Notes: generated from the letters alone by a model not told the origin. A DNA stretch of 64,000 nucleotides from an uncultured Clostridia bacterium (GCA_948472945.1 CAOKVX010000001.1:124001-188000); one strand, 5' to 3'; numbered from the stretch's first letter, positions 35,812 through 45,526 are shown. Translations and numbers: made by a program.

Positions 35812-37959
35812 ATGAAAGAGGTTAGTATAATAGTGCCATTTTACAAGGGCTTAATTTATCTTGACGAATGTTTTGAGAGTATTATGGAACAGGGGCTTGA
35901 CAGTGAAACATACGAAGTGCTTTGTATGGGCGACGCTCCGGAAGAAGGGATAGTATCGTTAGTTGATAAATATGAGCGCGCTGGAATGCCCGTTAGATAT
36001 ATACAGTGGTTCGAGAATAAAGGAGTAGGATATGCCCGCAACAGGGGGCTTGAGCTTGCTGACGCAAAATATATATATTTTCTTGACAGTGACGATTATA
36101 TGATGCCCGGATGTATTGATAGGCTGCTAGAGTGCGCCGACAAAAATGATGCGGGGATTGTCCGAGGAGATATTTTTAGGACGGACGGCGGAAAATCTTC
36201 ATTCAATGCCGCCGGCAGCTTTAACGGGTGTATAAAGTGTGACAAGAAGGGAAATGACGCCCTTCTCACATCTCTGTTTGAAAATGAAGTAACTGTACTT
36301 AACATGCTCATAAAAAAAGGACTTATTGATGAATTTAATATAAAATTCCCCGACGGAGTCCGTAATTTCGGCGACGTAGAGTTTGTGATGAAGCTTTTGA
36401 TGAGTTCGGGGGAATATTATCTTGCCAAGGGAGCGGTCCTTGCCAAGAGAAATAGGAGCCTTACAGGCTTAAGCGATACAAAAGTCGAGAAAATGATAAG
36501 GGATTTCGTCTCTGTCTATAAAAATTCTGTAACTATAGAGAGTATTTCGCCAAAGAGAAGAAATATTCTATGCGGTCTTTTGTGTGAAAATGTACTGGCT
36601 CTGTTAAAATCAGGATATGAACTTAGTGAAGATACCGCACGATACGTATCGGTATATGTAAAAGATGCGGTAAAAAACGTGCCAAACAGGTTTGCGGCTC
36701 TTGAGAAGCAGGCCTTGTTGTTCGTGGGACGGAGACAGTACGCCATTGCGCGCAGGATAATACGTATTCAGGGAGTTCATATTAAAGGCAGATTAGTAAA
36801 AATTTTAAAGGGAGGCGCCATTGCAGCGTACAAGCTTATGTACGCATGTCTTCCCGTAAAAAGAACAATTGTTGTTTTCTCGTCTGCACTCGGCAGGAGC
36901 TATGCAGGCAATCCAAAGGCGATATATGAGGAGATGTTAAGACAGGGATTTGACAAAAAATACACATTTGTATGGTTTTATGATAGTGTGCCGCATAATA
37001 TTCCCGGAAAACACATACAGGTGAGGTTTAAGAGTTTTAAATACCTTTTTTATATGTCTATTGCGGGTTTTTGGATTTTTGATGCAAGACAACCGAAATT
37101 TATACGAAAGAATAATAGGGCGGTTTATTTGCAGACATGGCATGGCACTCCGCTTAAAAAGCTTGGGCTTGACATGGACAATGTATATATGTCGGGTGAG
37201 ACGGACATAAGAGAATACCATGACGAGTTTAGAAAAAATGCTCGTATGTGGGATATGCTTATATCGCAGAATGAATTTTCGTCGGAAACTTTCAGGAGGG
37301 CGTTTGATTTTAAGGGAAAAATGCTTGAGACAGGTTATCCCAGAAATGATAGTCTTTTTAGATGCAATACCTCCGATGATATCAACGCGGTAAAAAAGAA
37401 ACTCGGACTCCCGGTCGGAAAAAAGGTGATGCTTTATGCTCCTACATGGCGCGACGACGATTCAAGCGGGTTAGGGGTATATCATTTTACAAGCGGGCTT
37501 GATATAGGACTTCTGAAAGAAAACTTTGAAGACGAAGCGGTTCTAGCTGTCAAGTATCATTATCTCGTCAAGGACAACATTGACTGGAGCATATACGGAG
37601 ATTTTGTCCATGTGTTTGACGAATCGGCTGATATAACTGATATTTATCTGGCATCGGATTTACTCATAACAGATTACTCATCGGTTATGTTTGACTACTC
37701 GCTATTGAGGAGACCGATGTATTTTTACTGCTATGACCTTGCCAAATATAAAAATGTTCTGCGGGGATTTTATTTTGATTTTGAGGAGACAGCTCCGGGG
37801 CCTGTCTCACTTACTACAAAGCAGCTTGTACAGGATATAAAAACGGGATTAACGGAAAGATATAAGGATAAGTATGATAAATTTGTGGAAAAATATAATC
37901 CGTGGGATGACGGTCATGCTGCAGAGAAGATAATCGGTTGTTTGTTCAGAGAAGGATAA
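35812..37959 (+). CDS. Family 2 glycosyltransferase fused to a TagF-like glycerophosphotransferase (second copy)
   Basis: A 715-residue protein with the same architecture as the one at 31523 but without the acidic insert. The GT2 part (1-230) has VSIIVPFYKGLIYLDECFES and GYARNRGLELADAKYIYFLDSDDY. The TagF part (about 350-710) has VVFSSALGRSYAGNPKAIY, TWHGTPLKKLGLDMDN (about 440), YAPTWRDDD and ITDYSSVMFDYSLLRRP (about 618). GGAGG lies 12 bases before the ATG. The next gene begins one base after its stop. Two related bifunctional enzymes may build alternating units or different strands of the polymer. Confidence 0.88.
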   Translation: MKEVSIIVPFYKGLIYLDECFESIMEQGLDSETYEVLCMGDAPEEGIVSLVDKYERAGMPVRYIQWFENKGVGYARNRGLELADAKYIYFLDSDDYMMPGCIDRLLECADKNDAGIVRGDIFRTDGGKSSFNAAGSFNGCIKCDKKGNDALLTSLFENEVTVLNMLIKKGLIDEFNIKFPDGVRNFGDVEFVMKLLMSSGEYYLAKGAVLAKRNRSLTGLSDTKVEKMIRDFVSVYKNSVTIESISPKRRNILCGLLCENVLALLKSGYELSEDTARYVSVYVKDAVKNVPNRFAALEKQALLFVGRRQYAIARRIIRIQGVHIKGRLVKILKGGAIAAYKLMYACLPVKRTIVVFSSALGRSYAGNPKAIYEEMLRQGFDKKYTFVWFYDSVPHNIPGKHIQVRFKSFKYLFYMSIAGFWIFDARQPKFIRKNNRAVYLQTWHGTPLKKLGLDMDNVYMSGETDIREYHDEFRKNARMWDMLISQNEFSSETFRRAFDFKGKMLETGYPRNDSLFRCNTSDDINAVKKKLGLPVGKKVMLYAPTWRDDDSSGLGVYHFTSGLDIGLLKENFEDEAVLAVKYHYLVKDNIDWSIYGDFVHVFDESADITDIYLASDLLITDYSSVMFDYSLLRRPMYFYCYDLAKYKNVLRGFYFDFEETAPGPVSLTTKQLVQDIKTGLTERYKDKYDKFVEKYNPWDDGHAAEKIIGCLFREG

Positions 37960-37960
37960 T

Positions 37961-39073
37961 ATGAAAAAGATTATAGGATACAGATTATTTGCGATAATGT
38001 ACAGGATTGGCTGCCTGTTCAGGCCCGATTCCAACCGTTACTTCTGTGTAATGACCCATGATGGGAGCGCACAGAGCAGCGTGGGCGTAGTTATAACTGC
38101 GATAATGGAGCGGAATGAAAAGGCGCGGTTTTCGTGTTTGAGAAAAGAAAATAAGTCAAAAAAGGCATTATTTGAACTGTTCGTTGTAAAACCGTTTGAG
38201 CTTGCAAGGGCTGGAACAGTTCTGCTTGATAACGAGTTTCTTCCTATGGCCTATTTAAAGCTTCGAGACGGCGTGAAAGTTGTACAGCTTTGGCACGGGA
38301 CGGGAACAATTAAAAAATTCGGACACGACATAAGCAGCGGAAAGATGCTTGATATAGTTGAGAGAGCGGACAGCAAAATCACACATTTGATTGTAAATTC
38401 ACAATACACTAAAAAGTTATACAGTCATACATTCGGTTTAGACTTGGAAAAGGTATACGTTACTGGAATACCACGAACCGATATGTTGTTTGACAGGCAG
38501 GCGCTTTTGCGCATTGAACATTCATTTTATGAAACTTACCCTGAGCTTTCGGGAAAGAAGCTTGTGCTGTACGCTCCGACGTTCAGGGATTCGCAGATTG
38601 ACAATCCGCGGGTGATGCTTGATTTAAAAAAATGGGTAGACAATACTCCAGAAGACACTGTTCTTTTGTTAAGGCTTCACCCGTTTGTAGCAAAATATTA
38701 TGACAGCGGTGAAGCCTCAGCGTATTGCGGAAAAGTTTACGATATGAGCGGTTACAGCGGCCTTAATACTCTTCTTTGCGTGTCGGACGTACTCATTACC
38801 GACTATTCTTCGATTATTTTTGAATATATAGTGTTTGACAGGCAGATAATATTTTATGCATACGACCTTGATACGTTTGAGAATGACGGCCGTGGATTTT
38901 ATGAAGATTACAGAGACTATGTTCCGGGGGCTGTTGTTTTAGACACGGAAGGTCTGATAAATGAGATTAACGGTGACGACGGATTTAAGGAAAAGAGAAA
39001 GAAATTCTTTGATGACGCATACGAATATAAAGATGGAAAGTCAACAGAAAGATTGTTGAAGCTAATCTTATAA
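37961..39073 (+). CDS. Short CDP-glycerol glycerophosphotransferase (TagB/TagF-like)
   Basis: A 370-residue transferase consisting of the TagB/TagF domain alone. QLWHGTGTIKKFGHD (about 108), LYAPTFRDSQ (about 203), LRLHPF and ITDYSSIIFEYIVFDRQIIFY (about 278) are the expected motifs. The HGTGTIKKFG version resembles priming-type or single-addition enzymes, which is an inference. AGAAGGA serves as ribosome site inside the end of the preceding gene. It is the last of four such transferases in the cluster. Confidence 0.87.
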   Translation: MKKIIGYRLFAIMYRIGCLFRPDSNRYFCVMTHDGSAQSSVGVVITAIMERNEKARFSCLRKENKSKKALFELFVVKPFELARAGTVLLDNEFLPMAYLKLRDGVKVVQLWHGTGTIKKFGHDISSGKMLDIVERADSKITHLIVNSQYTKKLYSHTFGLDLEKVYVTGIPRTDMLFDRQALLRIEHSFYETYPELSGKKLVLYAPTFRDSQIDNPRVMLDLKKWVDNTPEDTVLLLRLHPFVAKYYDSGEASAYCGKVYDMSGYSGLNTLLCVSDVLITDYSSIIFEYIVFDRQIIFYAYDLDTFENDGRGFYEDYRDYVPGAVVLDTEGLINEINGDDGFKEKRKKFFDDAYEYKDGKSTERLLKLIL

Positions 39074-39119
39074 ATAATATCATTATATCATTGATTTACT
39101 TTTACATTTGGAGGTACTT

Positions 39120-40646
39120 ATGAAACAGTTATTGAGTAAAAAGATTGGTCTTGTGTTTATTATAATTCAATTTTTGTTGACAGTGGGATTGATAGGGTTG
39201 ATATTGTATGTTGATATCCTTCCTGAGAAATATCTGCTTGTCATAGCCGTCGTGCTTATTTTTCTGCTGGCGTATACTTTTTTCAGCCAGATGGCGAAGA
39301 AAATGTATATAGTAGGAAGAGTCCTCTCCGGCATATTCTGTGTGATTATTATCGTTGGAGCAGCCTATCTTTGGAGAGGTTTTCAGGCAATCAACAATAT
39401 GTCTGATGTAGACATAAAGGTAGACGAGGTATCGGCGATTGTACTTGTGGAAGACCCTGCGCAGTCAGTTGACGAAGCGGTGGATTATGAATTTGGTATT
39501 CTTAAAGATATAGGCCGTGAATACACTGATTCAATGCTGAACAATCTTGAGACGGAGCTTGGCAAAAAGCTTTTAACTAAAGAGTATGATGATGCCGTTT
39601 CGCTTGTTGACGCACTTTACAGCAAAGAGATAAAGGTAATAATATTTAACGAAGCTTTCCGTGAGATGATAACCGAGCTGCATGAAAATTTTGAGACGGA
39701 GACGAGGGTTCTCGGCAATCACCAGATTGAGACCGTCGTTAATATAACTGAAGAGGAAGATAAGGTGGTAGAAAACGACGACTTCAAAAAGCCGTTTATA
39801 ATATATTGCAGTGGTATTGACACATACGGAAAAATTTCTAAGACGAGCAGGAGCGACGTAAATATTGTCGCTGTTGTTAATCCTGAGACGGCGCAGATTT
39901 TGCTGATTAATACGCCAAGGGATTATTACGTTCCCCTCTCTATTTCTAATGGCAAATGTGATAAACTGACTCATGCCGGAATTTACGGTGTGGACGTTTC
40001 GGTTGAAACGCTTGAGATGCTCTATGATATAGACATTGATTATTACGCCAGAGTCAATTTTTCGGGTCTTACCGATATAGTTGACGCGCTGGGCGGAGTA
40101 AAAGTTTATTCTGACTTTACGTTTACTTCAGACTGGGGACCAAGCTTCAAGGAAGGGTACAATGAAGTTAACGGAAAACAGGCTCTTGCATTCTGTCGTG
40201 AGAGACATCATTTGGGAAGCGGGGACCTGCAGCGTGGAATAAATCACCAGCATATGATTACAGCTATTATTGATAAGGCGACCTCGCCTGCTGTGCTTAA
40301 AAATTTCAATAAGCTTATGGATAGTGTTGAGGGCGCGTTTGAGACTAATATGAAAACAAAGAAAATTACAAAGTTTGTCAAGATGCAGATGGATGAGAAT
40401 CCTAAGTGGAATATTGAATCAATGAGCGCCGGTGGAACCGGAGGCAAGACATATACCTATTCAATGCCGGGCCAGAGGTCTTATGTAATGTATCCTGACG
40501 AGGATACAATCAGTGAGATAAAGGATGCCATCAAGACTATACTCGACGGCAAAAAACTGAAAAAAAATAAAGACAAAGAGGACGGCAAGGATAAAGATAA
40601 GGATACCGGAAAAGATAGTAATGAAACAAAAAAGAGCGGGGAATAA
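39120..40646 (+). CDS. LytR-CpsA-Psr (LCP) family glycopolymer ligase
   Basis: A 508-residue membrane protein with three N-terminal helices (about 8-27, 34-52, 63-85) and a large outer part. The LCP domain (about 225-385) has SRSDVNIVAVVNPETAQILLINTPRDYYV and AFCRERHHLGSGDLQRGINHQ, with the conserved Arg residues that bind the pyrophosphate lipid. LCP enzymes transfer finished glycopolymers from undecaprenyl carrier to peptidoglycan. The C-terminus is a Lys/Asp tail (KNKDKEDGKDKDKDTGKDS). ATG 39120 is chosen with GGAGGT five bases before it. Its position inside the cluster suits attachment of this polymer. Confidence 0.9.
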   Translation: MKQLLSKKIGLVFIIIQFLLTVGLIGLILYVDILPEKYLLVIAVVLIFLLAYTFFSQMAKKMYIVGRVLSGIFCVIIIVGAAYLWRGFQAINNMSDVDIKVDEVSAIVLVEDPAQSVDEAVDYEFGILKDIGREYTDSMLNNLETELGKKLLTKEYDDAVSLVDALYSKEIKVIIFNEAFREMITELHENFETETRVLGNHQIETVVNITEEEDKVVENDDFKKPFIIYCSGIDTYGKISKTSRSDVNIVAVVNPETAQILLINTPRDYYVPLSISNGKCDKLTHAGIYGVDVSVETLEMLYDIDIDYYARVNFSGLTDIVDALGGVKVYSDFTFTSDWGPSFKEGYNEVNGKQALAFCRERHHLGSGDLQRGINHQHMITAIIDKATSPAVLKNFNKLMDSVEGAFETNMKTKKITKFVKMQMDENPKWNIESMSAGGTGGKTYTYSMPGQRSYVMYPDEDTISEIKDAIKTILDGKKLKKNKDKEDGKDKDKDTGKDSNETKKSGE

Positions 40647-40694
40647 CAGAGTGGTTGAATATTAGTAGTTGTATATTATATTAAGGAGGAGTTC

Positions 40695-42659
40695 ATGTTG
40701 GTAGGCAACTGGATTAGGGAAGGACGGTTTTCGTTTTTTTTCCGTTTTCTGTTAGTGGTTTTTGATATAATTGCAATTAATTTGAGCTCATATCTCGCGC
40801 TGCTTGTCAGGTTTGAGCTAAAATGGTCGTCGATAGAGCAGGAATGTCTCCAAGCTGTTAACCGTCTGTGTGTCCTGAATACGGTAATAACCGTTTTAAT
40901 ATTTTTTATATTCAGACTGTATAACAGTCTTTGGAGATATGCAAGCGTGCGTGAAATGGTAAATATAATGTTTGCATGTATCATAGCGTCGGTGCAGCAT
41001 ATAACAGCCCTTTTTATGTGTTATAAATATTTCACAAAGAGCTATATATTTGTATACTCGCTGCTTCTTTTGTCATTTGTTATGGTTATAAGATTTTCTT
41101 ACAGGCTTTCACGCCATATATTCAGCCTATATAGTCACGGCGAAACTGCAAGGAATACGATGATAATCGGCGCCGGAGAGGCCGGAAATATGGTTATGAA
41201 CGAGCTGATTCTAAGTAATCATCTCGATGCCAGAATTAAGTGTATCATTGATGATGACAAGTCAAAGCAGAATACTTACATTCACGGTGTCAGAGTAGTT
41301 GGAGGACGTGAGAAAATACTTGAGGCGGCGGACAAATATGCCATAACCGAGATTATAATAGCAATGCCGTCTGCGCCGAAAAAGGATATAAGCGATATTG
41401 TCGACATATGCAGGCATACACAGGGTGAGCTTAAAATTCTTCCGGGCATGTACCAGCTTGTCAACGGCGAGGCGACGCTGGACAAGCTAAGAAATGTTGA
41501 AATTGAAGACTTGCTTGGCAGGGAGCCTGTAAAAGTAGACATGAAATCAATTATGGAGTATGTTTTTGATAAAGTCGTGCTTATAACAGGCGGAGGCGGC
41601 TCTATCGGAAGCGAGCTTGCAAGACAGATTGCGGCGCATTCTCCGAAAAAGCTGATAATAGTAGATATATATGAGAACAACGCGTACGATATACAGCAGG
41701 AGATTAAGCACGACTATCCTGAACTTGAGATGATAGTCCTGATTGCGTCGGTGAGGAACACTGAGAGGATGGACAGTATATTTGCAAAATACAGGCCGGA
41801 CATTGTATATCACGCCGCGGCCCATAAGCATGTGCCTCTTATGGAGGACAGCCCGAATGAGGCTATAAAGAATAATGTTTTCGGTACGTATAAGACGGCG
41901 CTTGCCGCGGACAAGTACGGATGTAAAAAATTTGTACTAATATCGACAGATAAGGCTGTCAACCCGACGAATATTATGGGGGCGTCTAAGAGAATATGTG
42001 AGATGATTCTTCAGTCGTTTAATAAAAAATCGGACACGGAGTTTGTTGCGGTCAGGTTTGGAAACGTCCTCGGCAGCAACGGAAGCGTTATACCTCTTTT
42101 TAGGAAACAGATAGAGGCCGGGGGACCGGTTACGGTTACGCACCCTGATATTATAAGGTATTTTATGACTATTGAGGAGGCCGTTTCACTTGTTCTTCAG
42201 GCCGGGGCGTATGCGCACGGAGGAGAGATATTTATTCTTGACATGGGACAGCCTGTAAAGATTATGGACCTGGCAAAAAACCTAATCAGGCTTTCAGGTT
42301 ACAGGCTTGGGGAGGATATTGAAATTAAGATAACAGGACTTAGGCCGGGTGAAAAGCTTTATGAGGAAATGCTTATGGACGAGGAAGGTCTTCAGAAAAC
42401 CGACAACTCGCTTATATATATAGGAAAGCCGCTTCAGTTTGACGAGGAGAAGTTTTTTGAGCAGCTGGAGGCGCTGTATGAATATGCTTATGATGAAAAT
42501 GATAACATTAAGGAAATTGTTGAGCAGGTTGTTCCGACGTACAGGGAAAAAGATGTCGATAAGAACAGGGACAAGGCTATTCTTGCGAGCGAATACAAGC
42601 AGCTGAATGACAGGGAAATCAACCATAAAAAGCTCGTAGGTCTCAGCAAATTAAGATAA
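40695..42659 (+). CDS. Membrane UDP-N-acetylhexosamine 4,6-dehydratase (CapD/WbpM/PglF-like)
   Basis: A 654-residue enzyme. Four N-terminal helices (to about 120) anchor it; a first Rossmann-like domain (about 150-260) has IIGAGEAGNMVMNE; the catalytic short-chain dehydrogenase domain starts at ITGGGGSIGSELARQ (about 298) and has STDKAVNPTNIMGASKR (about 416), where Met replaces the usual Tyr, as in the long PglF/WbpM class. It likely turns UDP-GlcNAc into the 4-keto-6-deoxy sugar that the next gene product aminates. AAGGAGG lies eight bases before the ATG. Confidence 0.92.
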   Translation: MLVGNWIREGRFSFFFRFLLVVFDIIAINLSSYLALLVRFELKWSSIEQECLQAVNRLCVLNTVITVLIFFIFRLYNSLWRYASVREMVNIMFACIIASVQHITALFMCYKYFTKSYIFVYSLLLLSFVMVIRFSYRLSRHIFSLYSHGETARNTMIIGAGEAGNMVMNELILSNHLDARIKCIIDDDKSKQNTYIHGVRVVGGREKILEAADKYAITEIIIAMPSAPKKDISDIVDICRHTQGELKILPGMYQLVNGEATLDKLRNVEIEDLLGREPVKVDMKSIMEYVFDKVVLITGGGGSIGSELARQIAAHSPKKLIIVDIYENNAYDIQQEIKHDYPELEMIVLIASVRNTERMDSIFAKYRPDIVYHAAAHKHVPLMEDSPNEAIKNNVFGTYKTALAADKYGCKKFVLISTDKAVNPTNIMGASKRICEMILQSFNKKSDTEFVAVRFGNVLGSNGSVIPLFRKQIEAGGPVTVTHPDIIRYFMTIEEAVSLVLQAGAYAHGGEIFILDMGQPVKIMDLAKNLIRLSGYRLGEDIEIKITGLRPGEKLYEEMLMDEEGLQKTDNSLIYIGKPLQFDEEKFFEQLEALYEYAYDENDNIKEIVEQVVPTYREKDVDKNRDKAILASEYKQLNDREINHKKLVGLSKLR

Positions 42660-42715
42660 TCTGAACATTCCATTATATACGTTAAAGGCAGGTTAAAAGT
42701 TTAGGAGGGGTAAGT

Positions 42716-43927
42716 ATGGAAAAGATAATATTTTCACCGCCGGATATATCAGAGGAGGAGATAGCAGAGGTAGTCGATACGCTCAGGAGCGGATGGATTA
42801 CTACGGGGCCAAAGACAAAGAAGCTTGAGGAACAAATAGCGGCTTACTGTCGGACAAACAGGGCGGTCTGTCTTAATTCTGCAACGGCGTGCATGGAGCT
42901 TGCGCTGCGAATGCTTGGTGTTGGTGAGGGTGACGAGGTAATAACAACCGCTTATACTTATACGGCCACATGCAGTGTTATATGCCATGTTGGAGCCGTG
43001 CCTGTAATACTTGACACCGGAAAAGATTCGTATGAGATAGATTATGATGCCATTGCGGACGCCGTGACGGAGAGGACAAAAGTTATAATGCCTGTAGATA
43101 TAGCCGGCGTGATGTGTGACTATGACAGGCTCTTTGATATAGTAAACTCAAAGCGTTTACTGTTTAATCCGGCCTCCGAGCTTCAGGAGAAATTTGGAAG
43201 GATTATAGTTCTTGCGGATGCCGCACACAGCTTTGGGGCTGTCAGAGATGGAAAAAGGAGTGGGGAGGCGGCGGACTTCTCGTCATTTTCTTTCCATGCG
43301 GTTAAAAATTTTACTACCGGCGAGGGCGGAGCCCTTGTATGGAAACCTAATGATAATATTGATGATGATGAGTTATACAGGCAATTTCAGCTTCTGTCTC
43401 TACACGGACAGTCAAAGGATGCGCTTGCAAAGACTCAGGCTGGCTCATGGGAATATGATATTATTGAGCCATATTACAAGTGTAACATGACTGATATCAT
43501 GGCATCAATCGGGCTCGCACAGATAAAGAGGTATGATGTTCTTTTGGCAAGAAGACGTGAAATAATGCAGATGTACTATGACGGACTTGACGATAAAAAG
43601 GTTAGCGTAATCACACATTATACTGAGGACAGCACGTCGAGCGGCCACCTCTGTCTTGTAAGGATTAAAGGGGCAGACAGGGAACGATGCAACAGAATTA
43701 TAGCCGCTATGGCGGAAAAGGGAGTGCCGCTGAATGTTCATTTTAAGCCGCTGCCTTTGCTTTCCGCATACAAAAAGCGAGGATTTGATATATCTGATTA
43801 TCCTAACGCATATGCTATGTATGGTAATACCGTAACGCTTCCGCTGCACACGAAGCTGACCGACGAACAGGTTGGGTATATTATAGACAGCTTTAATGAG
43901 ACTATACAAAAGATATTAGAATTATAA
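42716..43927 (+). CDS. DegT/DnrJ/EryC1/StrS-type sugar aminotransferase
   Basis: A 403-residue pyridoxal-phosphate enzyme. N-terminal SGWITTGPKTKKLEEQIA and NSATACMELALRML are family signatures; the cofactor Lys is in FSFHAVKNFTTGEGG (about residue 196). It most likely adds an amino group at C4 of the keto sugar from the preceding dehydratase, giving a UDP-2-acetamido-4-amino-2,4,6-trideoxyhexose. An insertion of about 20 residues (SKRLLFNPASELQEKFG) is seen near residue 145. AGGAGGGG precedes the ATG. No acetyltransferase like PglD is nearby, so the sugar may remain as the free amine, as in pneumococcal AATGal. Confidence 0.9.
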   Translation: MEKIIFSPPDISEEEIAEVVDTLRSGWITTGPKTKKLEEQIAAYCRTNRAVCLNSATACMELALRMLGVGEGDEVITTAYTYTATCSVICHVGAVPVILDTGKDSYEIDYDAIADAVTERTKVIMPVDIAGVMCDYDRLFDIVNSKRLLFNPASELQEKFGRIIVLADAAHSFGAVRDGKRSGEAADFSSFSFHAVKNFTTGEGGALVWKPNDNIDDDELYRQFQLLSLHGQSKDALAKTQAGSWEYDIIEPYYKCNMTDIMASIGLAQIKRYDVLLARRREIMQMYYDGLDDKKVSVITHYTEDSTSSGHLCLVRIKGADRERCNRIIAAMAEKGVPLNVHFKPLPLLSAYKKRGFDISDYPNAYAMYGNTVTLPLHTKLTDEQVGYIIDSFNETIQKILEL

Positions 43928-43955
43928 GTCTGTTTGTTATATTAATTTGAGTAAA

Positions 43956-43991
43956 AAACTATTTAATAATATATATCATATTAAATAGTTT
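43956..43991. other. Perfect 13-bp AT-rich hairpin
   Basis: AAACTATTTAATA (43956-43968) and TATTAAATAGTTT (43979-43991) around a 10-base loop, between the aminotransferase and sugar transferase genes. There is no T-run after it on the plus strand, so an attenuator, mRNA-stability element or weak terminator are all possible. Confidence 0.55.
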
Positions 43992-44065
43992 AATGTGCTG
44001 AAAAGTCATAAATAATTTTTATCTGTATATTTTGTTGTGAATATTTTGTGGAGGAGGAGACGTGT

Positions 44066-44746
44066 ATGCTTGAAAAGTGGGAGAATCTTCCCGAATGTAT
44101 GAAGAATGATGAAGTTAAGAAATACTATATGAGACTAAAAGAAAAGGAAAACAGCCTTTTTATTAAAAGACTGTTCGATATATGGATGTCAGTATTTCTT
44201 CTCATTTTATTTGCTCCTGTATTAATAGTTACGGCTGTAATGATAAAGCTTGATTCGCCAGGGCCAGTCATATTCAGGCAGACGAGGGTAACGGCTTATA
44301 ACAGGGATTTCACAATATATAAATTCCGCAGCATGGTTGACAATGCCGCATCGCTTGGAAGCAGCGTTACAGTGTCACATGATTCAAGAATTACCCGGAT
44401 GGGAAATTTTATGAGAAAATACCGCATAGACGAGCTGCCACAGCTAATCAACGTGTTAAAGGGAGATATGTCGTTTGTCGGCACGAGGCCGGAGGTGCGA
44501 AAGTATGTGGACGCGTACACGCCAGAGATGATGGCGACTCTTTTGATGCCGGCAGGCATTACATCAAACGCAAGCATAATGTACAGGGATGAGGACGAGC
44601 TTCTATCAGATTCAGGTGATGCAGACAAAACCTATATTGATATAATACTTCCGGAGAAGATGGAATATAACCTGCGCAGCCTAAAGAGGTTCAGTCTTTT
44701 GTCCGATGTTTTCACTATGATAAGGACTGTGCTTGCGGTAATGTGA
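44066..44746 (+). CDS. Undecaprenyl-phosphate sugar phosphotransferase (bacterial sugar transferase family)
   Basis: A 226-residue membrane enzyme that begins polymer synthesis by moving a sugar-1-phosphate to undecaprenyl phosphate. One membrane helix (FDIWMSVFLLILFAPVLIVTAVM, about 36-58) precedes SPGPVIFRQTRVT, FTIYKFRSMVDNA, RYRIDELPQLINVLKGDMSFVGTRPEV, all family hallmarks; the short form lacks extra helices, as in PglC. Given the dehydratase and aminotransferase just upstream, its substrate is probably the UDP-amino-trideoxy sugar. ATG 44066 is used with GGAGGAGG ten bases upstream. Confidence 0.92.
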   Translation: MLEKWENLPECMKNDEVKKYYMRLKEKENSLFIKRLFDIWMSVFLLILFAPVLIVTAVMIKLDSPGPVIFRQTRVTAYNRDFTIYKFRSMVDNAASLGSSVTVSHDSRITRMGNFMRKYRIDELPQLINVLKGDMSFVGTRPEVRKYVDAYTPEMMATLLMPAGITSNASIMYRDEDELLSDSGDADKTYIDIILPEKMEYNLRSLKRFSLLSDVFTMIRTVLAVM

Positions 44747-44777
44747 ATATATTAGCCGAATAATTAATCTTTTAGGT

Positions 44778-44857
44778 ACGCCTGTATTTATATGGCGACG
44801 TGAAATATGCGATGTAATCTCTATAAGCCCAATAACACCGGTATAAGGAACAGGCGT
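44778..44857 (+). promoter_or_regulatory. Candidate structured RNA in the leader of the gene at 44942
   Basis: ACGCCTGT (44778-44785) and ACAGGCGT (44850-44857) are perfect reverse complements enclosing 64 bases, a closing-stem layout like that of small riboswitches. The interior is AT-moderate with ATGGCGACGTGAAATATGCG. I could not match it to a consensus I remember. It ends 84 bases before the ATG. Confidence 0.4.
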
Positions 44858-44941
44858 CAATATGCCGATATTATAAATGAAACATGGAAGTTAGGCCTTA
44901 AAATATGCCTGCGGTTAAAGACAGAACAGGGATGTGATTAT

Positions 44942-45526
44942 ATGAATATCGGTGAGGCAAGGAAAATATATTCGGCTAAGATTGGTGAATTTTGGGATAA
45001 GAAACTGGAGCTTGCAAAAAAGAAGAAAGACTTGGAGGCGCGCAGGGGATGCAGTCCTGACGACGCCGGAAAATTTTCCGAGGAGGCGGCGGTGCTTGAT
45101 TTATCGTACAACGCCGTGACAGAGAAATATGAAGAATACAAGAGTTTTATGGCAAAGATAATGGAGATGCATTCGTGCATAGCCAACGCTGAATCCGCAA
45201 AGCAGCAGGGGGAGGCGATGAAAGAGTATGGCATTGAAATGTCTAAACTTATTGAGGTTGCAAGAAGAATCTCCAGAGGAGCCGTTGTTCCGGCGAAAGA
45301 TGAGCAGAAGCTTATGGATTACAGCATGGAACTGTATATGTCCGCAAAGAATATGGCAATGCTGAACAAATTAAAAGAGAAAGAGGAATGTGATTCTCTT
45401 TGGGATGATGAGGAGAAACCGCAGGAAAGAGATAGCGCTATGGATATAGCTGATTCCAAGGAAATTACATTTGACGCCCCTGAGCTTGTTGACGTGGCGG
45501 ATGTTATGCCTTCGGCGGAGGGATGA
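44942..45526 (+). CDS. Cytoplasmic helical protein, function unknown
   Basis: A 194-residue protein that appears almost wholly helical and charged (WDKKLELAKKKKDLEARRG, AVTEKYEEYKSFMAKIMEMHSCIANAESAK), with likely coiled-coil segments at about 15-40 and 50-80, and an acidic C-terminal tail. No membrane segment or signal. AGGGATG is ten bases before ATG 44942; the ORF-track start at 44807 has no ribosome site and overlaps the candidate structured RNA. It follows the glycopolymer cluster on the same strand but shares no evident function. Its stop overlaps the convergent asparaginase gene by 23 bases. I do not recognise a family. Confidence 0.65.
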   Translation: MNIGEARKIYSAKIGEFWDKKLELAKKKKDLEARRGCSPDDAGKFSEEAAVLDLSYNAVTEKYEEYKSFMAKIMEMHSCIANAESAKQQGEAMKEYGIEMSKLIEVARRISRGAVVPAKDEQKLMDYSMELYMSAKNMAMLNKLKEKEECDSLWDDEEKPQERDSAMDIADSKEITFDAPELVDVADVMPSAEG

